From: an uncultured Clostridia bacterium
GTDB taxonomy: Bacteria > Bacillota_A > Clostridia > Oscillospirales > Oscillospiraceae
DNA: 6,282 nt
Assembly: GCA_946410505.1 (NCBI GenBank)
Contig: CAMKAP010000123.1
Coordinates: 1-6,282, forward strand
Direction of reading: 5' to 3'
Made by a program: the position numbers and the translations under genes. Each line of letters starts with the position of its first letter. The first letter of the stretch is position 1. Below are positions 1 through 5,270 of the stretch, piece by piece. The notes under the pieces were generated by a model. The model saw only the letters and a list, made by a program, of their open reading frames with translations, was not told the origin of the DNA and did not search any database.

Positions 1-620
1 GCTACGACGAGGCGGGACAGCTCACCGAGAAGATCCGCCGCAAGCCCTACAGCGTGGTGCTCTTCGACGAGATCGAAAAGGCCCATCCGGACGTGATGAA
101 CATCCTGCTGCAGATCCTGGACGACGGACGCATCACCGACGCCCAGGGCCGCACGGTGAACTTTGAAAACACCATCATCATCATGACCACCAACGCCGGC
201 TCCAACAACAAGACCGGAAGCGTGGGCTTCGGCGGGACGCTCAGCGATATGAGCCGGGAGCGCGCCATGAAGGCGCTCAACGAATTCCTGCGGCCGGAGT
301 TTATCAACCGTGTGGATGAGGTCATCTGCTTTAACCAGCTCACGGAAGAGAACTTCCGCGGCATCGCCGGACTCATGCTCGACGAGGTCCGGGATGTGCT
401 CAAGGAGAAAAACCTCGAACTTGTCTGGGATGAAAAGCTGGTGGATTATCTGGTTTGCAAGGGCTACTCCGTCACCTACGGCGCGCGGAACCTGCGCCGC
501 CTGATCCAGAAGGAGATCGAGGACGAAATCGCCGCTGCGCTCATCGAAAAGCGCGGGGAAGGCGTGAAGACCGTGGCGCTCTCCGCCGCGGACGGAAAGG
601 TACAGGTGGACTGCCGATGA
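1..620 (+). CDS. ATP-dependent Clp-family AAA+ unfoldase (ClpA/B/C type), C-terminal part
   Basis: This is the last 205 residues of a Hsp100/Clp ATPase. The reading frame starts at base 3, bases 1-2 finish a codon, and the 5' part lies outside the window. Such proteins form hexameric rings in the cytoplasm that use ATP to thread proteins through a pore, for ClpP degradation (ClpA/ClpC) or disaggregation (ClpB). Visible in the fragment are the second AAA+ module from Walker B ([13 protein letters not shown], residues 18-30), the [10 protein letters not shown] segment (34-43), the sensor-1 region [10 protein letters not shown] (58-67), the arginine-finger region [10 protein letters not shown] (97-106) and the sensor-2 motif GARNLRR (160-166). 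The small C-terminal subdomain ends at a TGA at 618-620. The ClpP-binding loop and the N-domain would lie upstream, so ClpA, ClpB and ClpC cannot be separated here. The stop overlaps the ATG of the macrodomain gene (ATGA), so the two are probably co-transcribed and translationally coupled. Confidence 0.95.
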   Translation, partial: YDEAGQLTEKIRRKPYSVVLFDEIEKAHPDVMNILLQILDDGRITDAQGRTVNFENTIIIMTTNAGSNNKTGSVGFGGTLSDMSRERAMKALNEFLRPEFINRVDEVICFNQLTEENFRGIAGLMLDEVRDVLKEKNLELVWDEKLVDYLVCKGYSVTYGARNLRRLIQKEIEDEIAAALIEKRGEGVKTVALSAADGKVQVDCR

Positions 621-1129
621 GCCGCATCGAGATCATCCGGGGCGATATTACAAAACAGGCGGTGGACGCCATCGTGAACGCCGCCAATTGCTCTCTGCTG
701 GGCGGCGGCGGGGTGGACGGCGCCATCCACCGGGCCGCGGGGCCGGAGCTGCTGGCGGAATGCCGCACGCTGCACGGCTGTGAGACCGGCAGGGCCAAGA
801 TCACAAAGGGCTATCGGCTGCCCGCAAAATACGTCATCCACACGCCCGGCCCCGTCTGGCACGGCGGCGGATACGGGGAGGAGGCGCTGCTGGCTTCCTG
901 CTACCGCTCCTGCCTGGAACTGGCAAGTGAAAACGGATGCAAAACCGTGGATTTCCCCTCCATCAGCACCGGCGTATATCACTTCCCGCTGGAGAAGGCA
1001 GCGGCGATCGCTGTCGGTACCATTGCCGCGTATCTGAATGCTCATCCGGAGATCGAGCGGGTGCGCATGGTCTGCTTTGACGCACGCACCGAGAGCTTCT
1101 ATACGGACGCCCTCGCGGCTCTCACCTGA
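617..1129 (+). CDS. Macrodomain protein, probable O-acetyl-ADP-ribose deacetylase (YmdB-type)
   Basis: This 170-residue protein is essentially a single macrodomain, the usual size for stand-alone bacterial YmdB-type proteins. Such proteins bind ADP-ribose and hydrolyse O-acetyl-ADP-ribose or remove ADP-ribose from proteins. The motifs are in the family order: GDIT (residues 9-12), NAAN (21-24), a glycine-rich loop ending [12 protein letters not shown] (31-42) and the second phosphate loop [10 protein letters not shown] (115-124). N24 and D34 lie where the catalytic Asn and Asp of YmdB-type enzymes sit. The start is set by the ATG at 617, which overlaps the clp stop, with an AGGTGG ribosome binding site about 7 bases upstream inside the clp gene. 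A longer in-frame opening reaches back to 455, but it lies wholly inside the clp coding sequence and the added residues are not macrodomain-like. The fold call is firm. The exact substrate (OAADPR, mono-ADP-ribosylated protein or other) is inference. Confidence 0.93.
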   Translation: MSRIEIIRGDITKQAVDAIVNAANCSLLGGGGVDGAIHRAAGPELLAECRTLHGCETGRAKITKGYRLPAKYVIHTPGPVWHGGGYGEEALLASCYRSCLELASENGCKTVDFPSISTGVYHFPLEKAAAIAVGTIAAYLNAHPEIERVRMVCFDARTESFYTDALAALT

Positions 1130-1130
1130 G

Positions 1131-1568
1131 ATGGAAGCGCTGCTTATCAGCGCCTGCCTGCTGGGTGTGAACTGCAAGTACAGCGGCGGCAGCAACGCTC
1201 TGCCGGAGGCCGTCCTGGAAGCGCTGCGGGGGAAATACCGGCTGCTTCCCGTCTGCCCGGAGGTCGCGGGCGGCCTGCCTGTCCCGCGCACGCCGAGTGA
1301 GAGAAGGGAAGAGCGTGTTATGACCCGAGCGGGGGAAGACGTGACGGCCCAATACCGGGCCGGCGCCACCTGCGCGCTGACGATCGCCGAAAAGTGGGGG
1401 TGCCGGAAAGCGCTGCTGAAGGAGCGCAGTCCCTCCTGCGGGAGCGGGGAAATCTACGACGGCAGCTTCAGCGGAGCGCTTGTTCCCGGATGGGGCACAG
1501 CGGCGGAAGCGCTGCGCGATGCCGGGATCAAAGTGTTTGGCGAGAGCGAAATATCCGAACTCATATAA
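1131..1568 (+). CDS. DUF523 family protein (YbbK/TudS-like, possible iron-sulfur desulfurase)
   Basis: This 145-residue protein carries DUF523 hallmarks: SACLLGVNCKYSGGSN near the N terminus (residues 7-22), VCPEVAGGLPVPRTPSE (41-57), a GEDVTAQYRAGA segment (68-79), LLKERSPSCGSGEIYDG (95-111) and a closing AGIKVFGE (131-138). One DUF523 branch, TudS, has been described as a [4Fe-4S] thiouracil desulfurase with three conserved cysteines. C9, C42 and C103 here fall in the conserved blocks and are the obvious candidate ligands. C15, C81 and C91 are additional. Whether this protein handles thiolated bases is inference, because many DUF523 members are uncharacterised. The ATG at 1131 is one base after the macrodomain stop and has no convincing ribosome binding site of its own, so translation is probably coupled to the gene before it. 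It appears to be the last gene of the unit and is followed by the hairpin at 1572-1596. Confidence 0.9.
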   Translation: MEALLISACLLGVNCKYSGGSNALPEAVLEALRGKYRLLPVCPEVAGGLPVPRTPSERREERVMTRAGEDVTAQYRAGATCALTIAEKWGCRKALLKERSPSCGSGEIYDGSFSGALVPGWGTAAEALRDAGIKVFGESEISELI

Positions 1569-1571
1569 GCA

Positions 1572-1596
1572 CAGCCGGAGGCAATGCCTCCGGCTG
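1572..1596 (+). terminator. Hairpin after DUF523 gene, probable transcription terminator
   Basis: The arms are CAGCCGGAGGCA and TGCCTCCGGCTG, a perfect 12-bp inverted repeat around a single A. It would fold as a 9-10 bp GC-rich stem with a 3-5 base loop. It begins 4 bases after the DUF523 stop. The downstream tract (GATCGATTATTTG) is only moderately T-rich, so this is a less than ideal intrinsic terminator on the plus strand and is poorer on the minus strand. Confidence 0.65.
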
Positions 1597-1679
1597 ATCG
1601 ATTATTTGAAAACGAAAAGGAATCATCTTACTCCTGCGAGAACAAAGGCAAACACAGCGTTTCGTCATGGAAACAGGAA

Positions 1680-1721
1680 GCGCCGCGAGCGAGGCGATGC
1701 TACGCGCGAACGGCGTGGCGC
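1680..1721. repeat. Imperfect GC-rich hairpin
   Basis: The arms GCGCCGCG (1680-1687) and CGTGGCGC (1714-1721) pair over 8 positions, one of them a G-U wobble in the plus-strand RNA, around a 26-base interior. It lies in the gene-free stretch, 55 bases before the 13-bp inverted repeat. Its role is not known. Confidence 0.45.
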
Positions 1722-1776
1722 AAAAAGCACGGTGTCCTTGCAGGAGCCTTTTCTTTCTTACACCGGGCGCGGCGCG

Positions 1777-1808
1777 TTCTTTCTTTTCGGCGCATCGAAA
1801 AGAAAGAA
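1777..1808. repeat. Perfect 13-bp inverted repeat with 6-base spacer
   Basis: TTCTTTCTTTTCG (1777-1789) and its exact reverse complement CGAAAAGAAAGAA (1796-1808) flank GCGCAT. A shorter copy of the left arm, TTCTTTCTT, sits 26 bases upstream at 1751-1759 and could compete for the right arm. No T-tract follows on either strand, so a simple intrinsic terminator is unlikely. It resembles the palindromic cores of dispersed intergenic repeats. Confidence 0.7.
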
Positions 1809-1892
1809 TGGGTGGGCGCATGGACATGACGCGCAGACCTCTCGGGCGCCGAACCAAGTGGGGGAAACGAGACTTGTGCGAGGCTGTTGCGC

Positions 1893-2438
1893 TCAGGCCA
1901 GCTTTCCGCTGCCATCCAGATAGATCACCGGGGCCATGCCCGTGATCTGCGCCATCAGCGCATCGTAAGCGTCCTGCGCTTCCGCGCGGGTGTAGATCCG
2001 ACGCAGCATCAGCTGCCCGCTGATGTTGCCGGAGACCGCGGCCGCCGGCATCTGCTCCCGGATCTCTTCCCGCAGACGGCGGCAGAGCTCCGCGCCGTCC
2101 GGCACTGTGCCGAGCCGCAGCCCGTTGAGAAAGACGGCGTCCGCAGAGGCTATGCCTGACACCGGGCGCAGGATCGCCGCGGTAAGGGCCCGGCCGTCAT
2201 TCTCCGGCCGCCGAAGAGAAAGGCGCAGGCGGCGTTCCACCGCGGGCATCTTCGCCTCGTAGCGCAGGATCTCCTCCGCTGCAGCCTCTGCGGCGCGCAT
2301 GCTCTGCCGCAGCACAGCGGCGCTGTATGTCCCCGGCAGCTCGACACCGTTCACCCGCACCCGGTACTGCACCCGCAGATTGGCAGCCAGCAGCGCGGCC
2401 AGCGCCATAACCAGCGGAAGCCATCGAATCCGTTTCAT
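1893..2438 (-). CDS. Membrane-anchored or exported protein of unknown function with two similar segments
   Basis: I do not recognise a named family for this 181-residue protein. It starts MKRIRWLPLV and continues into a hydrophobic stretch at about residues 6-21 with no lipobox cysteine, so it is an uncleaved anchor or a signal peptide; the rest would face outside. Two segments look alike: VNGVELPGTY followed by an Ala/Glu-rich helix ending EEI (29-57), and LNGLRLGTV followed by LCRRLREEI (104-126). The C-terminal part, YTRAEAQDAYDALMAQITGMAPVIYLDGSG (149-178), resembles N-terminal regions of some clostridial cell-wall hydrolases, but no catalytic domain is present. That resemblance is inference from memory of the style. 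The start at 2438 is chosen because GGAGG lies 7 bases upstream. A start at 2498 would translate through the promoter. A TTGACG/TATGTT promoter directly precedes the gene. The SSB-like gene lies upstream on the same strand, 79 bases away. Confidence 0.8.
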   Translation of the reverse strand: MKRIRWLPLVMALAALLAANLRVQYRVRVNGVELPGTYSAAVLRQSMRAAEAAAEEILRYEAKMPAVERRLRLSLRRPENDGRALTAAILRPVSGIASADAVFLNGLRLGTVPDGAELCRRLREEIREQMPAAAVSGNISGQLMLRRIYTRAEAQDAYDALMAQITGMAPVIYLDGSGKLA

Positions 2439-2460
2439 GTTACCACCTCCGGAGGTTAAC
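2439..2460. repeat. Palindrome over the ribosome binding site, possible operator
   Basis: ACCTCC|GGAGGT (2445-2456) is a perfect 12-base palindrome that includes the Shine-Dalgarno sequence of the minus-strand gene. GTTA (2439-2442) and TAAC (2457-2460) extend the symmetry, interrupted by two unpaired C residues at 2443-2444. It overlaps the expected transcription start, so a DNA-binding operator, or a hairpin hiding the ribosome binding site in a longer upstream transcript, are both possible. Chance is also possible for so short a site. Confidence 0.4.
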
Positions 2461-2486
2461 ATAATATATTTCCCGGAGGGCGTCAA
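2458..2486 (-). promoter_or_regulatory. Promoter of the 181-residue membrane protein gene
   Basis: On the minus strand, TTGACG (complement of 2481-2486) and TATGTT (complement of 2458-2463) are separated by 17 bases. Transcription would start near 2451-2452, right at the GGAGG ribosome binding site, leaving a leader of only about 13 bases. A second weak -10-like TATTAT overlaps but is badly spaced. Confidence 0.6.
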
Positions 2487-2517
2487 GGCATTTGACAAAA
2501 GCAGTGCCGGTTTTCCG

Positions 2518-3156
2518 CTATTTGACTTCGGAAGCCCCTGACACAGCGGAAGGCAGCAGGGAGGCCTCGGTGGCGCTCACCTCATAGGCGGTGCGTTCCA
2601 CGGGACCCTGCTCTGTCACCTTGAGATAGTTTCGACTCTGCACACGGCCCTCCAGATGCAGGCGGTCGCCCACCTGCCAGGCAGACGCCCGCCGGGCCAG
2701 CGCGCCCCAGCAGATACAGGGGAGATAGTCCGAGCGGCCGCAGCGGCGGTTCACGGCCAGCATCAGATCACAGATGTCCCGTCCCAGGGGCGTCTGCCGC
2801 AGGGAGGGCGGCTTACAGAGCGTGCCCAGAAGGGAGAGACGGTTTTCATCTGGCCCGTCCCATCGCTGCATCTCCCGTGCGTAGGCGGTGATCACCAGTT
2901 TCGCGCCCTCACCGCGGCGATTGTTGAAGCTGCGCAGCTCGCCTTCCACCAGAAGACGGTCTCCTTCCGAAGGAGAGAGGCGAGCCAGAAGCTCGCGCCG
3001 AAGGATCACCTGGATCCGATCCTCTGTGCCGGAGAGGCGGCGAATCGAGAGGGGAAACTGCCAGAATTCCGTGCCGCGGGTGCTGTGGGAATAGAAGGGA
3101 CTGCCCGCCGCCGTGCCGCAAAGCCGCAGGGCGTTGCTTTCCGAGATCATGTCCAT
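2518..3156 (-). CDS. SSB-like protein with two tandem OB-fold units
   Basis: This 212-residue protein is probably a single-stranded nucleic acid binding protein. The second half (about residues 105-195) matches SSB/PriB-type OB folds: LLGTLCKPPSLRQTPLGRDICDL (109-131), LAVNRRCGRSDYLPCICWG (133-151), QVGDRLHLEGRVQSRNYLK (161-179) and a closing TAYEVSA (189-195). The first half (about 8-95) shows the same layout: LCGTAAGSPFYSH, then FWQFPLSIRRLSG, then SEGDRLLVEGELRSFNNR. The GDRL..EG...S block recurs exactly 98 residues apart (65-76 and 163-174), which points to duplication. The protein lacks the acidic DDDIPF-like tip by which canonical SSB recruits partners; it ends SGASEVK. Canonical SSB has one OB fold per chain, so this is probably a specialised paralogue rather than the main SSB. 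The ATG at 3156 is chosen because AGGAG lies 7 bases upstream; the Met two codons on is spaced too far. No clear promoter was found upstream. Confidence 0.82.
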   Translation of the reverse strand: MDMISESNALRLCGTAAGSPFYSHSTRGTEFWQFPLSIRRLSGTEDRIQVILRRELLARLSPSEGDRLLVEGELRSFNNRRGEGAKLVITAYAREMQRWDGPDENRLSLLGTLCKPPSLRQTPLGRDICDLMLAVNRRCGRSDYLPCICWGALARRASAWQVGDRLHLEGRVQSRNYLKVTEQGPVERTAYEVSATEASLLPSAVSGASEVK

Positions 3157-3202
3157 GTTGCTGCTCCTTTGTTGAGATACTTCAATCTATTCCTTCGGGC
3201 TC

Positions 3203-3231
3203 TTGAATATGTCCGGCAAAACGGATATAAT
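3203..3231 (+). promoter_or_regulatory. deoC promoter
   Basis: TTGAAT (3203-3208) and a consensus TATAAT (3226-3231) are separated by 17 bases, with the expected start near 3238. The leader to the deoC ATG is about 20 bases and contains AAAGGAG. The site lies in the 103-base divergent spacer shared with the SSB-like gene. Confidence 0.85.
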
Positions 3232-3259
3232 ACGGGCATCACAATAAAGGAGACTTCCT

Positions 3260-3943
3260 ATGGAGATCAAAGAGATACTGGAAAAATGCGACCATACACT
3301 GCTTCGGGTGGACTGCACGAGCGAAGAGATCCGCAAGCTGTGCGATCAGGCAATCAAATACCACTGCGCCTCCGTATGCATCCCGCCCTGTCATGTGGCC
3401 GGTGCCAAGCGCTATGTGGGCGACAAAATGAAGATCTGCACGGTCATCGGCTTCCCCAACGGCTACAGCACCAGTGCGGTCAAAGCCTTTGAAGCTGCCG
3501 ACGCCGTCAAAAACGGCGCGGATGAGGTGGATATGGTCATCAACCTCTCCATGGTCAAGGACGGCTGCTGGGATCTGGTGGCGAAGGACATCGAAGCAGT
3601 TAGCAAGGCCGTGCCCAATACACTGCTGAAGGTCATCATCGAGTGCTGCCTGCTGACCGAGGAAGAGAAGATCAAAATGTGCGAGATCGTGACCAAGTGC
3701 GGCGCGGAGTACATCAAGACCTCCACGGGCTTTTCCAAGGGCGGCGCCACCCGGGAGGACGTGAAGCTCATGCGCGAGCACTGCCCCTCCTTCGTCAAGG
3801 TCAAGGCCGCCGGCGGCATCTCCTCCCTGCAGGACGCGGAGGACTTTATCAGCCTCGGCGCGGAGCGGCTCGGCACCAGCCGGATTGTGAAGCTCGCCAT
3901 GGAGCTGGAAAACGCAGAGGGCGCACCGGACGAAAAGTATTGA
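3260..3943 (+). CDS. deoC: Deoxyribose-phosphate aldolase
   Basis: This 227-residue TIM-barrel class I aldolase is typical of the short bacterial DeoC group. It reversibly cleaves 2-deoxy-D-ribose 5-phosphate to glyceraldehyde 3-phosphate and acetaldehyde in cytoplasmic deoxynucleoside catabolism. The Schiff-base lysine is K153 in YIKTSTGF (151-158). K182 in VKVKAAGGI (179-187) matches the second active-site lysine, and D91 in ADEVDMVIN (87-95) matches the catalytic aspartate. Also typical are SVCIPPCHV (38-46), VIGFPNGYS (62-70) and LKVIIECCLLT (123-133). The ATG at 3260 has GGAG 7 bases upstream. No other deoxynucleoside genes (phosphorylase, phosphopentomutase, cytidine deaminase, DeoR) adjoin it, so it seems to be a single-gene unit. 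It carries 13 cysteines in 227 residues, which seems high and may fit an anaerobic cytoplasm. It converges with the lipoprotein gene. Confidence 0.97.
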   Translation: MEIKEILEKCDHTLLRVDCTSEEIRKLCDQAIKYHCASVCIPPCHVAGAKRYVGDKMKICTVIGFPNGYSTSAVKAFEAADAVKNGADEVDMVINLSMVKDGCWDLVAKDIEAVSKAVPNTLLKVIIECCLLTEEEKIKMCEIVTKCGAEYIKTSTGFSKGGATREDVKLMREHCPSFVKVKAAGGISSLQDAEDFISLGAERLGTSRIVKLAMELENAEGAPDEKY

Positions 3944-3962
3944 ATCGTATACAGACAAAAGA

Positions 3963-3993
3963 CAGAGCTGCGGATCGAAGAACCGCAGCTCTG
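3963..3993. terminator. Shared hairpin between convergent deoC and lipoprotein genes
   Basis: The arms CAGAGCTGCGG (3963-3973) and CCGCAGCTCTG (3983-3993) pair perfectly over 11 bp around a 9-base loop. On the minus strand the stem is followed by TCTTTTGT, a usable T-tract for ending the lipoprotein transcript 18 bases after its stop. On the plus strand the following CCTGCTTGT is a weak tract, so for deoC it is less certain. Confidence 0.75.
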
Positions 3994-4010
3994 CCTGCTT
4001 GTAGAAAGGG

Positions 4011-5105
4011 TTATTGAATGCTGATATAGGCGATGCCGCTCTCGGCGCTGCCGCCGGGGCCGAAGAACCAGGCAACCACGCCCCAGCCGTCTATGGCGGC
4101 GGGCACATTGCTCACGCCCAGGGTGTCCTGGGGCAGCTCCTCCAGCTGCAGCCCCGGCAGGGCCTCCATGGCGTCTTCCAGCGTGTAATACACGCCATCA
4201 GGGGAGACCAGCATCCACTTGAGCGTGTCGGCGTTGTCCGCATGGGAGATAAACCAGGCCTTGCCGCCCACGGGCAGCGTCTCGCCGCTGGGGTCCTTGG
4301 TGACCACGACGGCGGGCCCCGCAGGCAGATACTCATTTGTGCGCGGGGCGTCGACCTGAACCCAGGAAAAGCTCCGGCGGCCCGCCTCCATTCCCTCATA
4401 GAAGCGTGCGGGCCAGCTCTCATAATCCTGCTCGGAAATGGTATTCCCCGCGGCGTCCCTGCAGAAGATATGGACGCCGCCCTCGTCGTTCTGCGTCTCC
4501 CGGGTGGCGAGGGACTGATAACCCAGCACACCGTCGGAGAGACAGATGTCGATCAGCGTCTCATAGTAATGGCTTGCGCCTTCCCGCACCAGGTCGGTGA
4601 AGAGATAGTGATAAAGACCGGCGGAGGGGTCATAATAACAGGGGGCCTCGTCCACGACCAGCTCGGGCCAGGAGAAAAACTCCTGCTCGGCGTAGACTTC
4701 CGTGCAGTGATCCAGACCGCTGAAGGAAGCGTTGACCTCCCAGCACTCGGCATAGGTGAAGATGCCGGTGCCCTGGGTCGAGGCGGTGAGCACCTCCAAA
4801 CGGCCATTGTGATCAAGATCGGTATAGGTGTAGAACCAGGGCTCCGCTGCTGCGCCGGGAAAGGCCCACTGACCGTAGTGGTCCATCAGGAAAACGCGCT
4901 GCTGCTCTTCGGAGACCGTCGCCGCCGAGCTCTCTTCGGCGGTATATACCGCCTCCGGCCGGACAGGAGATACCCCGGCCTCGGATACGGAGAGCGTCGG
5001 CTCTGCGGATGACGCGAAAACCGGATCGGAAGAAGCGACAGGCGCAGCGCCGCAGCCTGCAAGCATCAGGCAGAGGATCAGAAAAACCACAGAGTAACGC
5101 TTCAT
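4011..5105 (-). CDS. Secreted lipoprotein of unknown function with an EF-hand-like DxDxNG motif
   Basis: I do not recognise a family for this 364-residue protein. It begins MKRYSVVFLILCLMLAGCG, a short basic start plus a hydrophobic stretch ending in a lipobox (LAGC, C18), so it is probably exported and lipid-anchored to the outer face of the membrane. A low-complexity Ser/Ala/Glu/Val linker follows (about 19-70). The remainder is rich in Trp, Tyr and acidic residues. FYTYTDLDHNGRLEVL (91-106) contains D96-x-D98-x-N100-G101 with E104, as in calcium-binding EF-hand or FG-GAP-like loops. KAWFISHADNADTLKWMLVSPDG (282-304) and YYTLEDAMEALPGL (306-319) form the C-terminal region. The ATG at 5105 is chosen because GAGG lies 8 bases upstream and the lipobox then sits correctly. 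The open frame extends to 5306, but that part would cover two promoters. Its own promoter is at 5134-5162, and the hairpin at 3963-3993 lies beyond its end. Confidence 0.85.
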   Translation of the reverse strand: MKRYSVVFLILCLMLAGCGAAPVASSDPVFASSAEPTLSVSEAGVSPVRPEAVYTAEESSAATVSEEQQRVFLMDHYGQWAFPGAAAEPWFYTYTDLDHNGRLEVLTASTQGTGIFTYAECWEVNASFSGLDHCTEVYAEQEFFSWPELVVDEAPCYYDPSAGLYHYLFTDLVREGASHYYETLIDICLSDGVLGYQSLATRETQNDEGGVHIFCRDAAGNTISEQDYESWPARFYEGMEAGRRSFSWVQVDAPRTNEYLPAGPAVVVTKDPSGETLPVGGKAWFISHADNADTLKWMLVSPDGVYYTLEDAMEALPGLQLEELPQDTLGVSNVPAAIDGWGVVAWFFGPGGSAESGIAYISIQ

Positions 5106-5133
5106 GGAGAATCCCTCTCTTTCTTTCATGCTG

Positions 5134-5162
5134 ATTGTAACGCATGATCGCGGCCACAGCAA
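5134..5162 (-). promoter_or_regulatory. Promoter of the lipoprotein gene
   Basis: On the minus strand, TTGCTG (complement of 5157-5162) and TACAAT (complement of 5134-5139) are 17 bases apart. Transcription would start near 5127, giving a leader of roughly 22 bases that contains AGAGAGG before the ATG at 5105. It is back to back with the infC promoter, about 75 bases apart. Confidence 0.75.
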
Positions 5163-5235
5163 CATAAGATTTCTTAAAGATACGGCTGCAGCGCGGCAGG
5201 GGGGATAATAGCCGCTAAAAAACGCGAAAAAGCCC

Positions 5236-5264
5236 TTGACAAAGCGGAAAAAGACTGCTATATT
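5236..5264 (+). promoter_or_regulatory. Promoter of the infC-rpmI-rplT operon
   Basis: A consensus TTGACA (5236-5241) and TATATT (5259-5264) are separated by exactly 17 bases, as for a strong housekeeping sigma promoter. The start is expected at about 5270-5272, which leaves a leader of about 150 bases before the infC start codon at 5423. Confidence 0.88.
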
Positions 5265-5270
5265 ATCAGA

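Larger units (their letters stand above)
1569..1892. other. Gene-free, hairpin-rich intergenic region
   Basis: This 324-base stretch lies between the ends of the convergent DUF523 gene and the minus-strand membrane protein gene. It begins with the terminator-like hairpin and then turns A-rich (about 1605-1675). A GTTTC/GAAAC pair (1659-1663 with 1670-1674) comes next, then a GC-rich imperfect hairpin (1680-1721), two TTCTTTCTT tracts (1751-1759, 1777-1785), the perfect 13-bp inverted repeat at 1777-1808 and a CAAGT/ACTTG pair (1855-1859 with 1872-1876). Openings on both strands cross it. Their products are low-complexity and rich in Arg, Lys and Cys, run through the terminator-like hairpin, and lack convincing ribosome binding sites, so I do not call a gene. 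It looks like a structured or dispersed intergenic repeat, but its copy number cannot be judged from this window. Confidence 0.55.

Noticed and set aside
476..1369. 297-codon minus-strand opening opposite the clp, macrodomain and DUF523 genes
   Set aside because: It is antisense to three clearly recognised proteins. The product is Ala/Arg/Pro-rich with no family resemblance, as expected for GC-rich antisense frames.
1777..1808. 13-bp inverted repeat as an intrinsic terminator
   Set aside because: The stem is A/T-rich and neither strand has a T-tract after it. It is kept as a repeat instead.
1561..1857. Minus-strand opening of 98 codons in the intergenic stretch
   Set aside because: The product is low-complexity and rich in Arg, Lys and Cys. 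It lacks a good ribosome binding site and runs through both the 13-bp inverted repeat and the terminator-like hairpin into the DUF523 stop. It looks like a chance reading of repeat DNA.
3181..3207. TTCAA/TTGAA inverted pair in the deoC-SSB spacer as an operator
   Set aside because: Only 5 bp with a 17-base gap. This is too short to distinguish from chance, although it does touch the deoC -35.
3239..4075. 278-codon minus-strand opening opposite deoC
   Set aside because: It is antisense to an unmistakable DeoC, would read through the shared terminator hairpin, and gives a His/Asp/Leu-rich product typical of a shadow frame.
4014..5012. 332-codon plus-strand opening opposite the lipoprotein gene
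   Set aside because: The minus strand has a lipobox, a ribosome binding site and a promoter. The plus frame has none of these and its product is Gly/Leu/His-rich shadow sequence.
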